In this document: in pieces, positions 11,021 through 20,486 of the stretch
Layout: every line of letters begins with the position of its first letter
Position numbering within the stretch: position 1 is the stretch's first letter
Assembly: GCF_007923445.1 (NCBI RefSeq)
Contig: NZ_VOJI01000001.1
Coordinates: 1 to 64,000 of the forward strand
DNA from: Puniceibacterium confluentis
GTDB lineage: Bacteria > Pseudomonadota > Alphaproteobacteria > Rhodobacterales > Rhodobacteraceae
Length of the DNA stretch: 64,000 nucleotides
Direction of reading: 5' to 3'
Notes under the pieces: generated by a model
The model's input: the letters and a program-made list of their open reading frames with translations, nothing else
Database searches by the model: none
What the model was told of the DNA's origin: nothing
Made by a program: the position numbers and the translations under genes

Positions 11021-12661
11021 ATGACTTTGCATGTCTCCCCTCACCGGGTGGCACCGACCCCTTTGCGGGCGGTTCTGCCACCGGTCCCATTGCGCCGTCG
11101 GTCGCAGCGATCGGTTCTGGTCCCGTCGTCTTATCCGCATCCGGGTCAGGGCCATTCTCTGGCCTGGCTTCAGGCCGCGCTGACCCTGACCCTGACCCTG
11201 CTTGTGGCAACGGGGTTTGCCGCCGCGATCGACGACTGGACCCTGGCCAGCGGCCTTGCCTTCGTGCTGATGACGCTGACCACGCTGACGCTGGCGCTGG
11301 GTGCCACCACCGCGCTGATCGGACTGATGGCGCCGCGGCAGACACCGTTCCGCGCCGCCCCGGGATGGGCTCCGAACGGCCGCACGGCGGTTCTGCTCAC
11401 TCTCTGCGGCGAGAATCCTGCCGGTCCTGCCCGGATGCTGGCCGACCTTGCCACCGATCTTGAGCGTCAGGGAATCAAGCACACCACCACCCTGTTCGTG
11501 TTGTCCGACACCCGCGATGCCGAAAAAATTGCCGTCGAGACGCAGGCACTGGCCCCCCTGATCGAAGCAGGACAAGTCACCTACCGTCGCCGTGCCGTGA
11601 ACACCGGCCGCAAACCCGGCAACATCGCGGATTGGCTGCACAGTTCTGGTGACCGTTTCGATTACATGATGACGCTGGATGCCGACAGCCGCATGGGCGC
11701 ATCGCGCATCGCCGCCATGGTCGCCCGGATGGAGCGCTCGCCGCAGACCGGCCTGCTGCAGGCGGGGATGCGCCTGATTCCTGCGCAGTCCCGCTTTGGC
11801 AAGCTGCAGCGCCTGTCGGCGCGGCTGATGGGCCCGACGTTCCTGACCGGCTTTGCGCTTTGGACCGGAGATACCGGCAACTACTGGGGCCACAATGCGC
11901 TGATCCGGGTCAAGGCCTTCCGCGAGGCGGGCCATCTGCCCAGACTCAGCGGCCAGGCACCCTTTGGCGGCGACATTCTCAGTCACGACTTCGTCGAGGC
12001 AGCCCTCATGCGCCGCGCCGGCTGGAAGATCGAGATCGATGCCGATACCCGCGCCAGCGCCGAGGATGGTCCCCAGACGCTGGCCGAATTTCACAAACGT
12101 GACCGGCGTTGGTGCCAGGGCAACCTGCAACACAGCCGTCTGATCGGGGCGCAGGGCCTGCATCCGATCAGCCGTCTGCACATGGCGGTCGGCATCATGG
12201 GCTATGTGGCGGGTCCGATCTGGCTGGCGCTGGTGGTGCTGCTGGCCGCCGGGTCGGTGCCGACCGCGACCGTCTGGCCATTGCTGGCGGTGGCGGGGCT
12301 GCTGCTCACTCCGAAACTGTGCGGGTTGCTGCGGTCACTGCGCGCAACACACCATGCAAGAGGACGCCGGATCCTGTTGCGCGCCAGCCTTGCTGAACTG
12401 GTGCTCTCGTCCCTGCTGGCGCCCATCGTCATGATTCGTCACGTGCTGGCCGTCGGCTCGGTTCTGAGCGGCCGCGACTGCGGCTGGAAAAACCCTGGCA
12501 CCCGCAGCCTGACTTTGCCCAGCGGCGCACTCGAGGCGCTGGCAGGCACGGCGCTTGTGGCCGTGGTGTGGGTTCTCAATCCGTCCGCGCTGCTGTTTGT
12601 TCTGCCTGTTGCTGTCCCGCTACTGGCGGCGCCGGTCCTTGTCCCGTATCTTGACCGGTGA
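11021..12661 (+). CDS. opgH: Glucan biosynthesis glucosyltransferase H (OpgH/MdoH family)
   Basis: 546-residue inner-membrane family 2 glycosyltransferase that builds the beta-glucan backbone of osmoregulated periplasmic glucans from UDP-glucose. Two N-terminal membrane segments precede the catalytic domain, which has MMTLDADSRM as the metal-binding DxD-type motif and RDRRWCQGNLQH as the (Q/R)xxRW motif. Further membrane segments follow. It is clearly shorter than E. coli OpgH (about 850 residues). I chose the ATG at 11021 because it follows an AAGG element and starts the basic N-terminus. It is followed after 32 bases by opgG. Confidence 0.88.
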   Translation: MTLHVSPHRVAPTPLRAVLPPVPLRRRSQRSVLVPSSYPHPGQGHSLAWLQAALTLTLTLLVATGFAAAIDDWTLASGLAFVLMTLTTLTLALGATTALIGLMAPRQTPFRAAPGWAPNGRTAVLLTLCGENPAGPARMLADLATDLERQGIKHTTTLFVLSDTRDAEKIAVETQALAPLIEAGQVTYRRRAVNTGRKPGNIADWLHSSGDRFDYMMTLDADSRMGASRIAAMVARMERSPQTGLLQAGMRLIPAQSRFGKLQRLSARLMGPTFLTGFALWTGDTGNYWGHNALIRVKAFREAGHLPRLSGQAPFGGDILSHDFVEAALMRRAGWKIEIDADTRASAEDGPQTLAEFHKRDRRWCQGNLQHSRLIGAQGLHPISRLHMAVGIMGYVAGPIWLALVVLLAAGSVPTATVWPLLAVAGLLLTPKLCGLLRSLRATHHARGRRILLRASLAELVLSSLLAPIVMIRHVLAVGSVLSGRDCGWKNPGTRSLTLPSGALEALAGTALVAVVWVLNPSALLFVLPVAVPLLAAPVLVPYLDR

Positions 12662-12693
12662 AACAGGCCCCCTCAGAACTGACCGGTAACACA

Positions 12694-14235
12694 ATGCACA
12701 GACGCAGTTTTCTAACCACAGTGACCGCCGCCGCGACTCTGCTGGGCGCGCGCGGCGGATATGCGCAGTCCGACTCCGGATCCGACGATGACCTGCTGTC
12801 GCGGGCGCGAAAGCTTTCTTCCGAGCCCTACCGGCCCGGGAACCGGACGCTTCCGCCGCCTTTCGCCGGTCTCGACTATGATTCGTATCGTGGCATCCGG
12901 CCGCTTCCCGGACTGGCGGCCATGCTGGACCACGGCGGAGTTTATGCCGTGGACCTGCTGCCGCCCGGGCTGTTCTTCAAGACTCCGGTGACCGTCGACC
13001 GGGTGACCGAAAACGGCATCGAGCCCTATGGCTTTTCGCCCGATCTGTTTTCCTTCGACCTGCGATATTTTGACGAGATTCCGGCCGAAGCGCCGAATGC
13101 GGGCTTTTCGGGTGTGCGGTTGCGGACGGCGCTGAATCATCCGGACGAGAAGAACGAATTTCTGGTCATTCAGGGAGCGAGCTATTTCCGCGCCATCGGC
13201 CGCGACATGGTCTACGGCCTGTCCGCGCGCTCGGTCGCGCTGGGCACCGGCGGCGGAGCTCCCGAAGAATTTCCCGAGATCATCCATTTGCGCCTGCACA
13301 CCCCCGTTGATGGCAAGTTGCGCATTGAGGGGCTGATCGACAGCCCGTCCCTGTCGGCACACATCGACATGCGCGTCACCCCGGGTGACGACACCCGGCA
13401 GGCGATCTCGGTCACCATCTTTCCCCGCAAGACACTGGATTCGATTGGTGTGGCGCCGCTCACCTCGATGTATTTCAAGGGGCCGCTGCGGTCCTCGGTC
13501 GGCGACGACTTCCGGCCGGCGGTGCATGACAGCGACGTGCTGGTTGTCCAGAACGGCGCGGGCGAGACGCTTTGGCGGCCGGTCGGCAATCCGGCCAAGG
13601 TGCAGAGCTCGTCCTTCAACGACACGGATCCGCGCAGTTTCGGGCTCTACCAGTCCGACCGCCGGTTTGCCGCCTTTCAGGACACCGAGGCAAAATACGG
13701 GCAACGTCCTTCGGCCCGGGTCGAGCCGCGTGGCGATTGGGGCAACGGAGCGGTGATCCTGATCGAAATCCCCACCGGGGACGAGTTCATGGACAACATC
13801 GTCGCCTTCTGGCGGCCAAGCCAGTCGCTGGAAAAAGGGTCCGAGCACCGCTTTGACTATGATCTGGTCTGGACGCTGTCGCCGCCACCGGAAAACGGGG
13901 CGCGGATTTTCCAGACCCGCAGCGGAATCGATCCGAACGACCGCCAGTCATTGCAGTTTGTCGTCGATTTCGAAGGCCTGCCGGAAAACGTCTGGCCGGA
14001 ACTTGCCGCGACCGACGGAGCGCAGGCGTCTGACCCGGTGCTTCTTCCCTTGCCCGCGGGCGAGCGGGAAGCCGCCGGGAAACACGCACCAACGCGGCTG
14101 CGCGTGGCGTTCAAGCTGCGGCCGGGCAATGCAGACCGGTCGGACCTGCGTCTGGTCATGCGTGGACCGCAAAGCCAGGCGCTTGCCCCGGTCTGGATAC
14201 ATCGCTGGACCAGGGCACGCGACGGCGGTGTCTGA
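12694..14235 (+). CDS. opgG: Periplasmic glucan biosynthesis protein (OpgG/OpgD family), Tat-exported
   Basis: 513-residue periplasmic protein needed for osmoregulated glucan synthesis, working with OpgH. The ATG at 12694 gives a twin-arginine signal (HRRSFLTTVTAAATLLGA) ending near AQ, as in OpgD. An upstream GTG at 12658 would overlap the opgH stop and add 12 residues before the signal, so it is less likely. Family stretches include YDSYRGIRP near residue 65, FFKTPVTV, and YFKGPLRS later. The Tat signal resembles OpgD, but gene order with opgH is that of OpgG. The stop codon sits in a hairpin loop (14224-14246). Confidence 0.9.
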   Translation: MHRRSFLTTVTAAATLLGARGGYAQSDSGSDDDLLSRARKLSSEPYRPGNRTLPPPFAGLDYDSYRGIRPLPGLAAMLDHGGVYAVDLLPPGLFFKTPVTVDRVTENGIEPYGFSPDLFSFDLRYFDEIPAEAPNAGFSGVRLRTALNHPDEKNEFLVIQGASYFRAIGRDMVYGLSARSVALGTGGGAPEEFPEIIHLRLHTPVDGKLRIEGLIDSPSLSAHIDMRVTPGDDTRQAISVTIFPRKTLDSIGVAPLTSMYFKGPLRSSVGDDFRPAVHDSDVLVVQNGAGETLWRPVGNPAKVQSSSFNDTDPRSFGLYQSDRRFAAFQDTEAKYGQRPSARVEPRGDWGNGAVILIEIPTGDEFMDNIVAFWRPSQSLEKGSEHRFDYDLVWTLSPPPENGARIFQTRSGIDPNDRQSLQFVVDFEGLPENVWPELAATDGAQASDPVLLPLPAGEREAAGKHAPTRLRVAFKLRPGNADRSDLRLVMRGPQSQALAPVWIHRWTRARDGGV

Positions 14236-14246
14236 GCGACACCGCC
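14224..14246. terminator. Hairpin spanning the opgG stop codon, between convergent genes
   Basis: GGCGGTGTC-TGAGC-GACACCGCC: a perfect 9-base stem whose loop contains the opgG TGA. ridA ends 8 bases further on the opposite strand. There is no T-run on either side, so it may be a weak bidirectional terminator or a 3'-end protecting structure. Confidence 0.45.
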
Positions 14247-14253
14247 ACGGGTG

Positions 14254-14604
14254 TCAGGGCTTTGCGGCGGTCACGAGAAACTCGACCAGATAGTCGGAGG
14301 TGGCAAGCTTGGCCTCGCCGCAGGCCCGCGCCGGGGTGTGACCGGGCGCGACCCAGGCGTCCCAGACCGCGTTCATCGCGGCAAAATCCGCCATGTCAGC
14401 CAGCCAGATGGTGACTTGCAGCAGGCGGGTCTTGTCGGCACCGACTTCGGCCAGCAGCACGTCGATGGACTCGAGGCAGGTTCTGGTCTGGGCGGTGACG
14501 TCATCGCCGGGTTTCCCGACCTGTCCGGCAAGATAGATCGTCTGACCGTGTTCGACGATCTGGCTCATGCGGGGGCCGGTGTGATGGCGGGTGATCTGGG
14601 ACAT
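14254..14604 (-). CDS. ridA: RidA-family enamine/imine deaminase
   Basis: 116-residue YjgF/YER057c/UK114-family protein, expected to form a trimer that hydrolyses reactive enamine/imine intermediates to keto acids and ammonia. It has the typical fold landmarks GQTIYLAGQVGKPGDDVTAQ, LLQVTIWLADMADFAAMN and PARACGEAKLA. The ATG at 14602-14604 follows AGGAG. It lies 146 bases downstream of a D-amino-acid-dehydrogenase-like gene on the same strand, which would generate imino acids, so the pairing makes metabolic sense. Confidence 0.9.
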   Translation of the reverse strand: MSQITRHHTGPRMSQIVEHGQTIYLAGQVGKPGDDVTAQTRTCLESIDVLLAEVGADKTRLLQVTIWLADMADFAAMNAVWDAWVAPGHTPARACGEAKLATSDYLVEFLVTAAKP

Positions 14605-14750
14605 TTCTGGCTCCTGTTGATTTTCTCTGTGTCGGGGTACGCCAAGGCGTCGAGGAAACCCAGAGGCCGGGACGCAGAAATACGGTTTCCGTTTCTTCGC
14701 GCCGCCTCGTGAAACCCTGGCACGCGCTGCACCGGCCGCGTCAGTTTCCG

Positions 14751-15962
14751 CTAGATCATCCCCCGATCCAGCCCGGCGACCGCAGAGGCGTCACCGCTCA
14801 TCGCCCGCGCCAGACGCTCTCCGGTGGCCGGTCCAAGGGTAAAGCCCTGATGGCCATGCCCGAAATGCAGCCACAGACCGTCGTGATTCCGGGCCTGCAT
14901 CACCAGCGGCAGCATGCCCGGCAGGCAGGGCCGGATGCCCGACCAGGCCACCTTTTCCACCGGCTGACCTATGTCCAGCAGTTCCCGGGCGGCCCGTTCG
15001 CCACGGCGCAACTGGCGTGGACAGGCGGCGGCCCGGCGCGAAAGCTCGGCCCCGGTGGCCAGCCGCAGCCCCTGCCGCATGGGCGACAGAACGAGACTGT
15101 GCTCGGCATCGACAACCGACCGGCGCAAGCCATGGGCAGCGTTGAAATGCATATGATAGCCGCGCTTGGCAACCATCGGAACGTGGTAGCCAAACTGGCG
15201 CAACAGCGCCGGCGACCAGGGTCCAAGCGCCACAACCGCCCGCTCGGCCGCGTATCCACCGGCGCGCCAGCCTGCCCCCTGTCGTTGCAACGTGGTGGCG
15301 TCGCCGGTGACAACGCGGCCGCCGCGCTGTTCGAACAGGCGAGCATAGGCCCGCACCAGTCCGCCCGGGTCGGTGACCCGCCATGGGCCGGTCCACAGGA
15401 TTGCCCCCGCCAGCCGGGATCTGAGCGCCGGTTCGGCGTGCCGCAAGGCATCACCGTCGAACACCGTGTAGGGTTGGGCATATAGCTGCGCCATGCGACG
15501 CGCAGCGCTTTCCGCAGCCTCAAAGGTGCGGCCGGTGCGGTAGACCTCCCAATAGCCGTCGCGTTGAACCAGCCCGTCCGCCCCGGCGGCGGCGATCAGG
15601 GGGGCATGCGCCGGGATCGCCTCGGAAATCAACTGGCGGTACAGCACGGTCGTCGCGGCGTGCCGCCCGGGCTGCGACGCCCACCAGTACCGCAACAACG
15701 CGGCTGCCTGACCAGGAAGAGCCAGCGGGTCCAGCGCGACAGCATTGTCCTTGCCCAGGGCCATCCTCAACAGCGTCAGCGGTGCGCGCGGCAAGGCATA
15801 GGGTTCGGAAGCTTCGGACTGCAGGATGCCGGCGTTGCCATGGCTGGTCTCTTGTCCGGGTCCGACTCGGTCCAGGACGGTGCAGTCGTACCCACGCGCC
15901 TGCAATGCCAGAGCCGCACCCAGCCCCGCCATCCCCGCACCCAGAACCAGAACGTCGCTCAT
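14751..15962 (-). CDS. dadA: FAD-dependent D-amino acid dehydrogenase-like oxidoreductase (DadA family)
   Basis: 403-residue DAO-family flavoprotein. The N-terminal Rossmann motif VLVLGAGMAGLGAALALQARG binds FAD (first part: GAGMAGLGAALALQ). SHGNAGILQSEASEPYALP resembles the DadA N-terminal region, and the C-terminal LWLHFGHGHQGFTLGPATG closes the FAD site. DadA oxidises D-amino acids to imino acids with a respiratory-chain acceptor; substrate range cannot be read from sequence. It starts with MSDVLVLG and is upstream of ridA on the same strand. Confidence 0.82.
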   Translation of the reverse strand: MSDVLVLGAGMAGLGAALALQARGYDCTVLDRVGPGQETSHGNAGILQSEASEPYALPRAPLTLLRMALGKDNAVALDPLALPGQAAALLRYWWASQPGRHAATTVLYRQLISEAIPAHAPLIAAAGADGLVQRDGYWEVYRTGRTFEAAESAARRMAQLYAQPYTVFDGDALRHAEPALRSRLAGAILWTGPWRVTDPGGLVRAYARLFEQRGGRVVTGDATTLQRQGAGWRAGGYAAERAVVALGPWSPALLRQFGYHVPMVAKRGYHMHFNAAHGLRRSVVDAEHSLVLSPMRQGLRLATGAELSRRAAACPRQLRRGERAARELLDIGQPVEKVAWSGIRPCLPGMLPLVMQARNHDGLWLHFGHGHQGFTLGPATGERLARAMSGDASAVAGLDRGMI

Positions 15963-16221
15963 GACCGGCGCGGCTCATCGATGCGCGGGCAGCGCCGGGC
16001 GACCGTCGGACCGGGGTTGGGAAACATCGTCGCCTCGCTTTCGTGGATTTTAAGTGTGGCTCAATTCTTACAGGGTCCAATGCGCACCAGACCGGCTTTT
16101 TGCTGCAGATGCAAATCCGTCCGGTCACAGCGTGCGAGAACACAGCATGTCACATTCCCGTATGGCCATTGCCCGGCCTATCGGCTCATGCCTTTATGCC
16201 CCTGTCCGACAGGAGTTGAGG

Positions 16222-16830
16222 ATGTTCGATGCCGCCGCCCGCAGACTGATTGACCCGCCGCTGAACGCGGTCGGGCGGCGCGTGGCCGCGCTGGGCATTT
16301 CCGCCAACCAGATCACCCTGCTTGGGCTCGCCCTGGGTTTGCTGTCGGCGGCGATGATCTGGGCCGGGGCGCCGCTTGCCGCGCTGCTGCCGTTGTTGTT
16401 GTCCCGGCTGGCCGACGGGCTGGACGGCGCAGTTGCCCGTGCCAGCAGCAAAAGCGACTTTGGCGGCTATCTCGATATTGCCTGCGACTTCTTGTTTTAC
16501 GGCGCTGTGCCGCTGGCCTTTGTGCTGATGGATCCGGTTGCCAATGGCGCGGCGGGGGCATTCCTGCTGGCGTCCTTCTACTTCAACGGCACCAGTTTTC
16601 TCGGCTATGCGATTCTGGCGGCAAAGCGCGGGATGGAGACCTCTTCTCAAGGCTCCAAATCGCTCTACTTTTCCAATGGCCTGCTGGAGGGCACCGAAAC
16701 CATCGGCTTTTTTGTGCTTCTGTGCCTGCTGCCTCAGCACTTCTCAACCCTCGGCTGGATTTTCGGCACGCTTTGCTTTGCCACTGCCACCCTTCGGATG
16801 CTGGCCGCCTACAAGATTTTCAATGACTGA
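16222..16830 (+). CDS. CDP-alcohol phosphatidyltransferase, YnjF-like
   Basis: About 202-residue membrane enzyme that joins a CDP-linked lipid or alcohol to a second alcohol. The signature is complete: DGLDGAVARASSKSDFGGYL followed by DIACD gives D-x2-DG-x2-AR-x8-G-x3-D-x3-D. It has about five membrane segments. The ATG at 16222 follows AGGAGTTGAG, a good ribosome site; an earlier in-frame ATG at 16147 is less likely. The gene is 12 bases upstream of a YnjB-like binding protein. E. coli likewise keeps ynjF beside ynjBCD, so this looks like a conserved but functionally undefined cluster. The acceptor alcohol is unknown. Confidence 0.85.
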   Translation: MFDAAARRLIDPPLNAVGRRVAALGISANQITLLGLALGLLSAAMIWAGAPLAALLPLLLSRLADGLDGAVARASSKSDFGGYLDIACDFLFYGAVPLAFVLMDPVANGAAGAFLLASFYFNGTSFLGYAILAAKRGMETSSQGSKSLYFSNGLLEGTETIGFFVLLCLLPQHFSTLGWIFGTLCFATATLRMLAAYKIFND

Positions 16831-16842
16831 AGCGGAGACGAC

Positions 16843-18051
16843 ATGACACGCCTTGCTACTGCCCTACCCCTGCTGGCCGCCCTGCTGGCGCCAATGCCCG
16901 TGCTTGCCGCCGACCCCGATCCGGCAGATTGGGATACCGTGCTGCAACATGCCCGGGGGCAGACCGTCTACTGGCACGCCTGGGGCGGATCGACCGCCAC
17001 CAATGATTTCATAGCCTGGATTGGCGATCAGGTGGCGGAACAGGGTGTCACGCTGGAACATGTCAAGCTGGCGGACACCGCCGATGCGGTGACCCGGGTG
17101 CTGAACGAAAGGCAGGCGGGTCAGAACGATGACAGCGCAGTGGACATGATCTGGATCAACGGACCGAACTTTGCCGCGATGAAGGAAGCGGACCTGCTGT
17201 TTGGCCCCTTTGCGGAAAACCTGCCGAACTGGCAGTTCGTCGACGTTGCTGGCAAAACGGTTCAGTCGGATTTCACCGTGCCGACAGAGGGATACGAATC
17301 GCCCTGGGCGATGGCGCAGGTCGTTTACATGTATGACAGCGCCGACATGGACCCGCAGCCCTCCGCCGAGGCGATCCTGAAATGGGCACAGGCAAATCCC
17401 GGTCGTTTCACCTATCCGCAGCCGCCGGATTTCCTGGGTGCCACCTTTCTCAAGCAGACGTTGATCGAACTGACGGACAACAGCGACACCCTGTCCAAAG
17501 CCGCGGACGATGCCGACTATGCTGCGGTGACGGCACCGCTATGGGAATATCTTGACGCGCTGACGCCGGTGCTGTGGCGCTCGGGATCGGCCTATCCCGC
17601 CACAGGCCCGGCGCAGCTGCAACTGCTGGCGGACAACGAGATCGACCTCGCAATTTCCTTCAGCCCGGGAGAGGCATCGACGGCGATAGCCAACAATCAG
17701 CTGCCGGACACCGTGCGCACCTTCGTTCTGGAGAATGGCACCCTGGGCAACGCGTCCTATGTGGCGATTCCCTACAATTCGGGGTCCAAGGCCGGGGCAA
17801 TGGTGGTCGCCAACACGCTGCTGTCGCCTGCCGCGCAGGCGCGGGCACAGGATCCGGCCGTGCTTGGCTATGGCACCGTACTGGACATGGAAGCGCTGTC
17901 CGAACCGGATCGCGCGGCATTCGAAGCACTGGATCTGGGCATTGCCACGCTCAGCCCCGCGGAACTGGGTGTCGCACTGCCCGAACCGCACCCCAGCTGG
18001 ATGACCCGCATCACCGAAGACTGGACCCGTCGCTACGGCTCCGGCAAATGA
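16843..18051 (+). CDS. ABC importer substrate-binding protein, YnjB-like
   Basis: 402-residue secreted solute-binding protein with a signal peptide (ATALPLLAALLAPMPVLAAD). The body begins WDTVLQHARGQTVYWHAWGG and contains DMIWINGPNFAAMKEADLLFGPF, characteristic of the E. coli YnjB family within the iron/thiamine/polyamine-binding superfamily. It is 4 bases upstream of the permease gene. The substrate is not known for this family, and no obvious iron or thiamine ligand set can be read. Confidence 0.85.
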   Translation: MTRLATALPLLAALLAPMPVLAADPDPADWDTVLQHARGQTVYWHAWGGSTATNDFIAWIGDQVAEQGVTLEHVKLADTADAVTRVLNERQAGQNDDSAVDMIWINGPNFAAMKEADLLFGPFAENLPNWQFVDVAGKTVQSDFTVPTEGYESPWAMAQVVYMYDSADMDPQPSAEAILKWAQANPGRFTYPQPPDFLGATFLKQTLIELTDNSDTLSKAADDADYAAVTAPLWEYLDALTPVLWRSGSAYPATGPAQLQLLADNEIDLAISFSPGEASTAIANNQLPDTVRTFVLENGTLGNASYVAIPYNSGSKAGAMVVANTLLSPAAQARAQDPAVLGYGTVLDMEALSEPDRAAFEALDLGIATLSPAELGVALPEPHPSWMTRITEDWTRRYGSGK

Positions 18052-18055
18052 CCTG

Positions 18056-19798
18056 ATGCGTGCGCTGGCCCGGCATATCTCTGCCCTCGGGGCATTGCGG
18101 GCCGGCTTTCAGTGGTCACCCTCCGGTCTGGGTCTGGTGCCCGCGCTGACCCTGCTGGCCATGCTGGGGCCGGTCTGCGCCGGATTGCTCTGCACGTTCC
18201 TGCCTGCCTTTGGCATTCTGCCCGCCGCTGGGTTGTCGACGCCGAGCCTTGATCCGATCGCGGCGCTGCTCGACTGGCCCGGCCTCGGGGCGGCGCTGCG
18301 TCTGTCGCTGACAACCGGTCTGCTTGCCACCGCGCTGTCACTGGCCATCGTGACGCTGACGCTGGCAGGTTGGCACGGCTCCGGGCCTTTCCGGATGCTG
18401 GAACGGTTGCTGTCGCCGTTGTTGTCCGTGCCACATGCGGCGACTGCGTTTGGATTTGCCTTCCTGATTGCGCCCTCCGGATGGCTGTCGCGACTGGCAT
18501 CGCCGCTGACGGGGTGGGACAGGCCGCCGGATCTGTTGATCGTGCAGGATCCCTGGGGTTTGACCCTGACGGCAGGCCTGGTGGTGAAAGAGGTGCCGTT
18601 TCTATTGCTCATGGCGCTGGCGGCGCTTGGGCAGGTTGACACACGCCGCCGGATTCGTGTGGCGCAGGCGCTGGGCTACAACCGGATCGCGGCCTGGTTG
18701 AAGACGGTGTTTCCGGCGGTCTATTCGCAGATCAGGCTGCCGGTATACGTCGTGCTGGCCTATTCGATGTCGGTGGTCGACGTCGCGATGATCCTGGGCC
18801 CCTCGACCCCGCCGACCCTGTCCGTTCAGATCGTGCGCTGGATGAGCGATCCTGATCTCGCGCAGCGCCTGACCGCCGCGGCCGCAGCGTTGTTGCAGGG
18901 GGCGCTGGTGCTTGGCGCGCTGGGCCTGTGGCGGTGCGGAGAATCTGTGGTCGCGCGTTTGGGCTGCATTTGGATTTCAAAGGGAAACAGAGGCGCATCA
19001 GACCCGGTGTTGCGACCGGTCGGGCTTGCCCTGGGGCTTTTGACGGCCTTTGTCGTGCTGGCCGGAATCGCGGTTCTGGCGGTCTGGTCCCTGGCCGGCT
19101 TCTGGGCGTTTCCCGATGCCCTGCCGCAAAGCTTTGACCTGCGCAGCTGGTCCCGCCATCTGCCCGGCATCGTGTCGGCGACCGGCACCACGGTCCTGAT
19201 CGCGGTACTGGCCACGTTGCTGGCGCTGGCCCTGGTCCTCGGGTGTCTGGAGGCAGAGTATCGCAGCGGCCACAGCCTGACCCGGCGTGGTCTGTGGCTG
19301 ATCTACCTGCCGCTGCTTGTGCCGCAGACCGCGTTTCTGCCGGGGTTGCAGACACTGCTCTTGAGCCTGGGCGCTGACCGCACCCTTTGGGCGGTGGTGC
19401 TGGCGCATCTGGTGTTTGTCCTGCCGTATGTCTTTTTGTCGCTGGGGGATCCGTGGCGCGCCTGGGACCGGCGCAACGGGACCGTCGCCGCCGCGCTGGG
19501 GGCGTCGGAATGGGGCGTCTTGTGGCGGGTGCGCCTGCCGATGCTTCTGCGGCCCATCCTGACAACAGCCGCGGTGGCGGTGGCGGTGTCCGTCGGGCAG
19601 TATCTGCCAACCCTTCTGGTGGGCGGCGGGCGCGTTCCCACGCTGACAACCGAGGCGGTGGCCCTCGCTTCGGGCGGCGACCGCAGGGCCATCGGGGTCT
19701 ATGGTGTCGCCCAGACGCTGGCGGTTCTGGGGCCATTCATCCTGGCGCTGGCGGTTCCGGCTGTGGTCTGGCGCAATCGACGAGGTCTGCATGTCTGA
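18056..19798 (+). CDS. ABC importer permease with two fused membrane modules, YnjC-like
   Basis: 580-residue inner-membrane protein with about twelve membrane segments in two halves. Each half ends with an EAA-type loop that contacts the ATPase: AQALGYNRIAAWLKTVFPA in the first, AAALGASEWGVLWRVRLPM in the second. A single fused permease is also the arrangement of E. coli YnjC. It starts 4 bases after the binding protein and overlaps the ATPase gene by 8 bases. Confidence 0.87.
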   Translation: MRALARHISALGALRAGFQWSPSGLGLVPALTLLAMLGPVCAGLLCTFLPAFGILPAAGLSTPSLDPIAALLDWPGLGAALRLSLTTGLLATALSLAIVTLTLAGWHGSGPFRMLERLLSPLLSVPHAATAFGFAFLIAPSGWLSRLASPLTGWDRPPDLLIVQDPWGLTLTAGLVVKEVPFLLLMALAALGQVDTRRRIRVAQALGYNRIAAWLKTVFPAVYSQIRLPVYVVLAYSMSVVDVAMILGPSTPPTLSVQIVRWMSDPDLAQRLTAAAAALLQGALVLGALGLWRCGESVVARLGCIWISKGNRGASDPVLRPVGLALGLLTAFVVLAGIAVLAVWSLAGFWAFPDALPQSFDLRSWSRHLPGIVSATGTTVLIAVLATLLALALVLGCLEAEYRSGHSLTRRGLWLIYLPLLVPQTAFLPGLQTLLLSLGADRTLWAVVLAHLVFVLPYVFLSLGDPWRAWDRRNGTVAAALGASEWGVLWRVRLPMLLRPILTTAAVAVAVSVGQYLPTLLVGGGRVPTLTTEAVALASGGDRRAIGVYGVAQTLAVLGPFILALAVPAVVWRNRRGLHV

Positions 19799-20450
19799 GG
19801 CTCTAATCCTGCACAATGTCCGCATCACCAGGGGCGGGGTTCCGCTGGTGTCGATCGACCAATCCATCGCACCGGGTGAAGTGCTGACAGTGATGGGGCC
19901 GTCCGGTGTCGGAAAATCCACCCTTCTGTCCTATGTCGCGGGCACGCTGGCGGCGGATTTCGAAGCCACCGGGATGGTCTGTCTGGGCACGACCGACATC
20001 ACGACGCTGCCGGCGGCACAGCGGCAAATCGGCATCCTGTTTCAGGATGACCTGCTGTTTCCGCACCTGTCGGTCGGAGCAAACCTGGCCTTTGGCCTGC
20101 GTCCCGGCGGGTCCCGTGCCTGGCGGAACAAGAGGATCGAGACGGCTTTGTCCGACATCGGCTTGACCGGCTATGCGGATCGGGATCCCGAAACCCTGTC
20201 CGGTGGACAGAAGGCGCGGGTGGCGCTGATGCGGATGCTGCTGTCGGAACCGCGTGCGCTGTTGCTGGACGAGGCGTTTTCCGGCCTGGACGCCGCGTTG
20301 CGCCGGCAGATGCGCAGCCTTGTCTTTGATCGCGCCCGCGAAATGGATCTTCCGGTGCTGATGGTCACGCATGACGCGGACGATGCCGACGCCGCAGCAG
20401 GCACCGTCATCCAGCTGGCCACAGAGTCCATGCCTGCGCCCGCCGACTGA
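19791..20450 (+). CDS. ABC importer ATP-binding protein, YnjD-like
   Basis: 219-residue ATPase that would power the YnjB/YnjC-like importer. Walker A is GPSGVGKST, the Q-loop region is IGILFQDDLLFPHLSV, the signature is LSGGQKARVALMR, Walker B is ALLLDEAFSGLD, and the switch histidine is in MVTHD. I chose the ATG at 19791, which overlaps the permease stop by 8 bases; the frame is open further upstream only inside the permease gene. It is the last gene of the operon and converges on the polysaccharide export gene. Confidence 0.9.
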   Translation: MSEALILHNVRITRGGVPLVSIDQSIAPGEVLTVMGPSGVGKSTLLSYVAGTLAADFEATGMVCLGTTDITTLPAAQRQIGILFQDDLLFPHLSVGANLAFGLRPGGSRAWRNKRIETALSDIGLTGYADRDPETLSGGQKARVALMRMLLSEPRALLLDEAFSGLDAALRRQMRSLVFDRAREMDLPVLMVTHDADDADAAAGTVIQLATESMPAPAD

Positions 20451-20486
20451 GCAAAGCCGGGCGGCGGGCGCGAATCCGGTGCCGGT

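Noticed and set aside
10973-12181. 402-codon minus-strand frame inside opgH
   Set aside because: Antisense to a glucosyltransferase with intact motifs; no start signals or homology.
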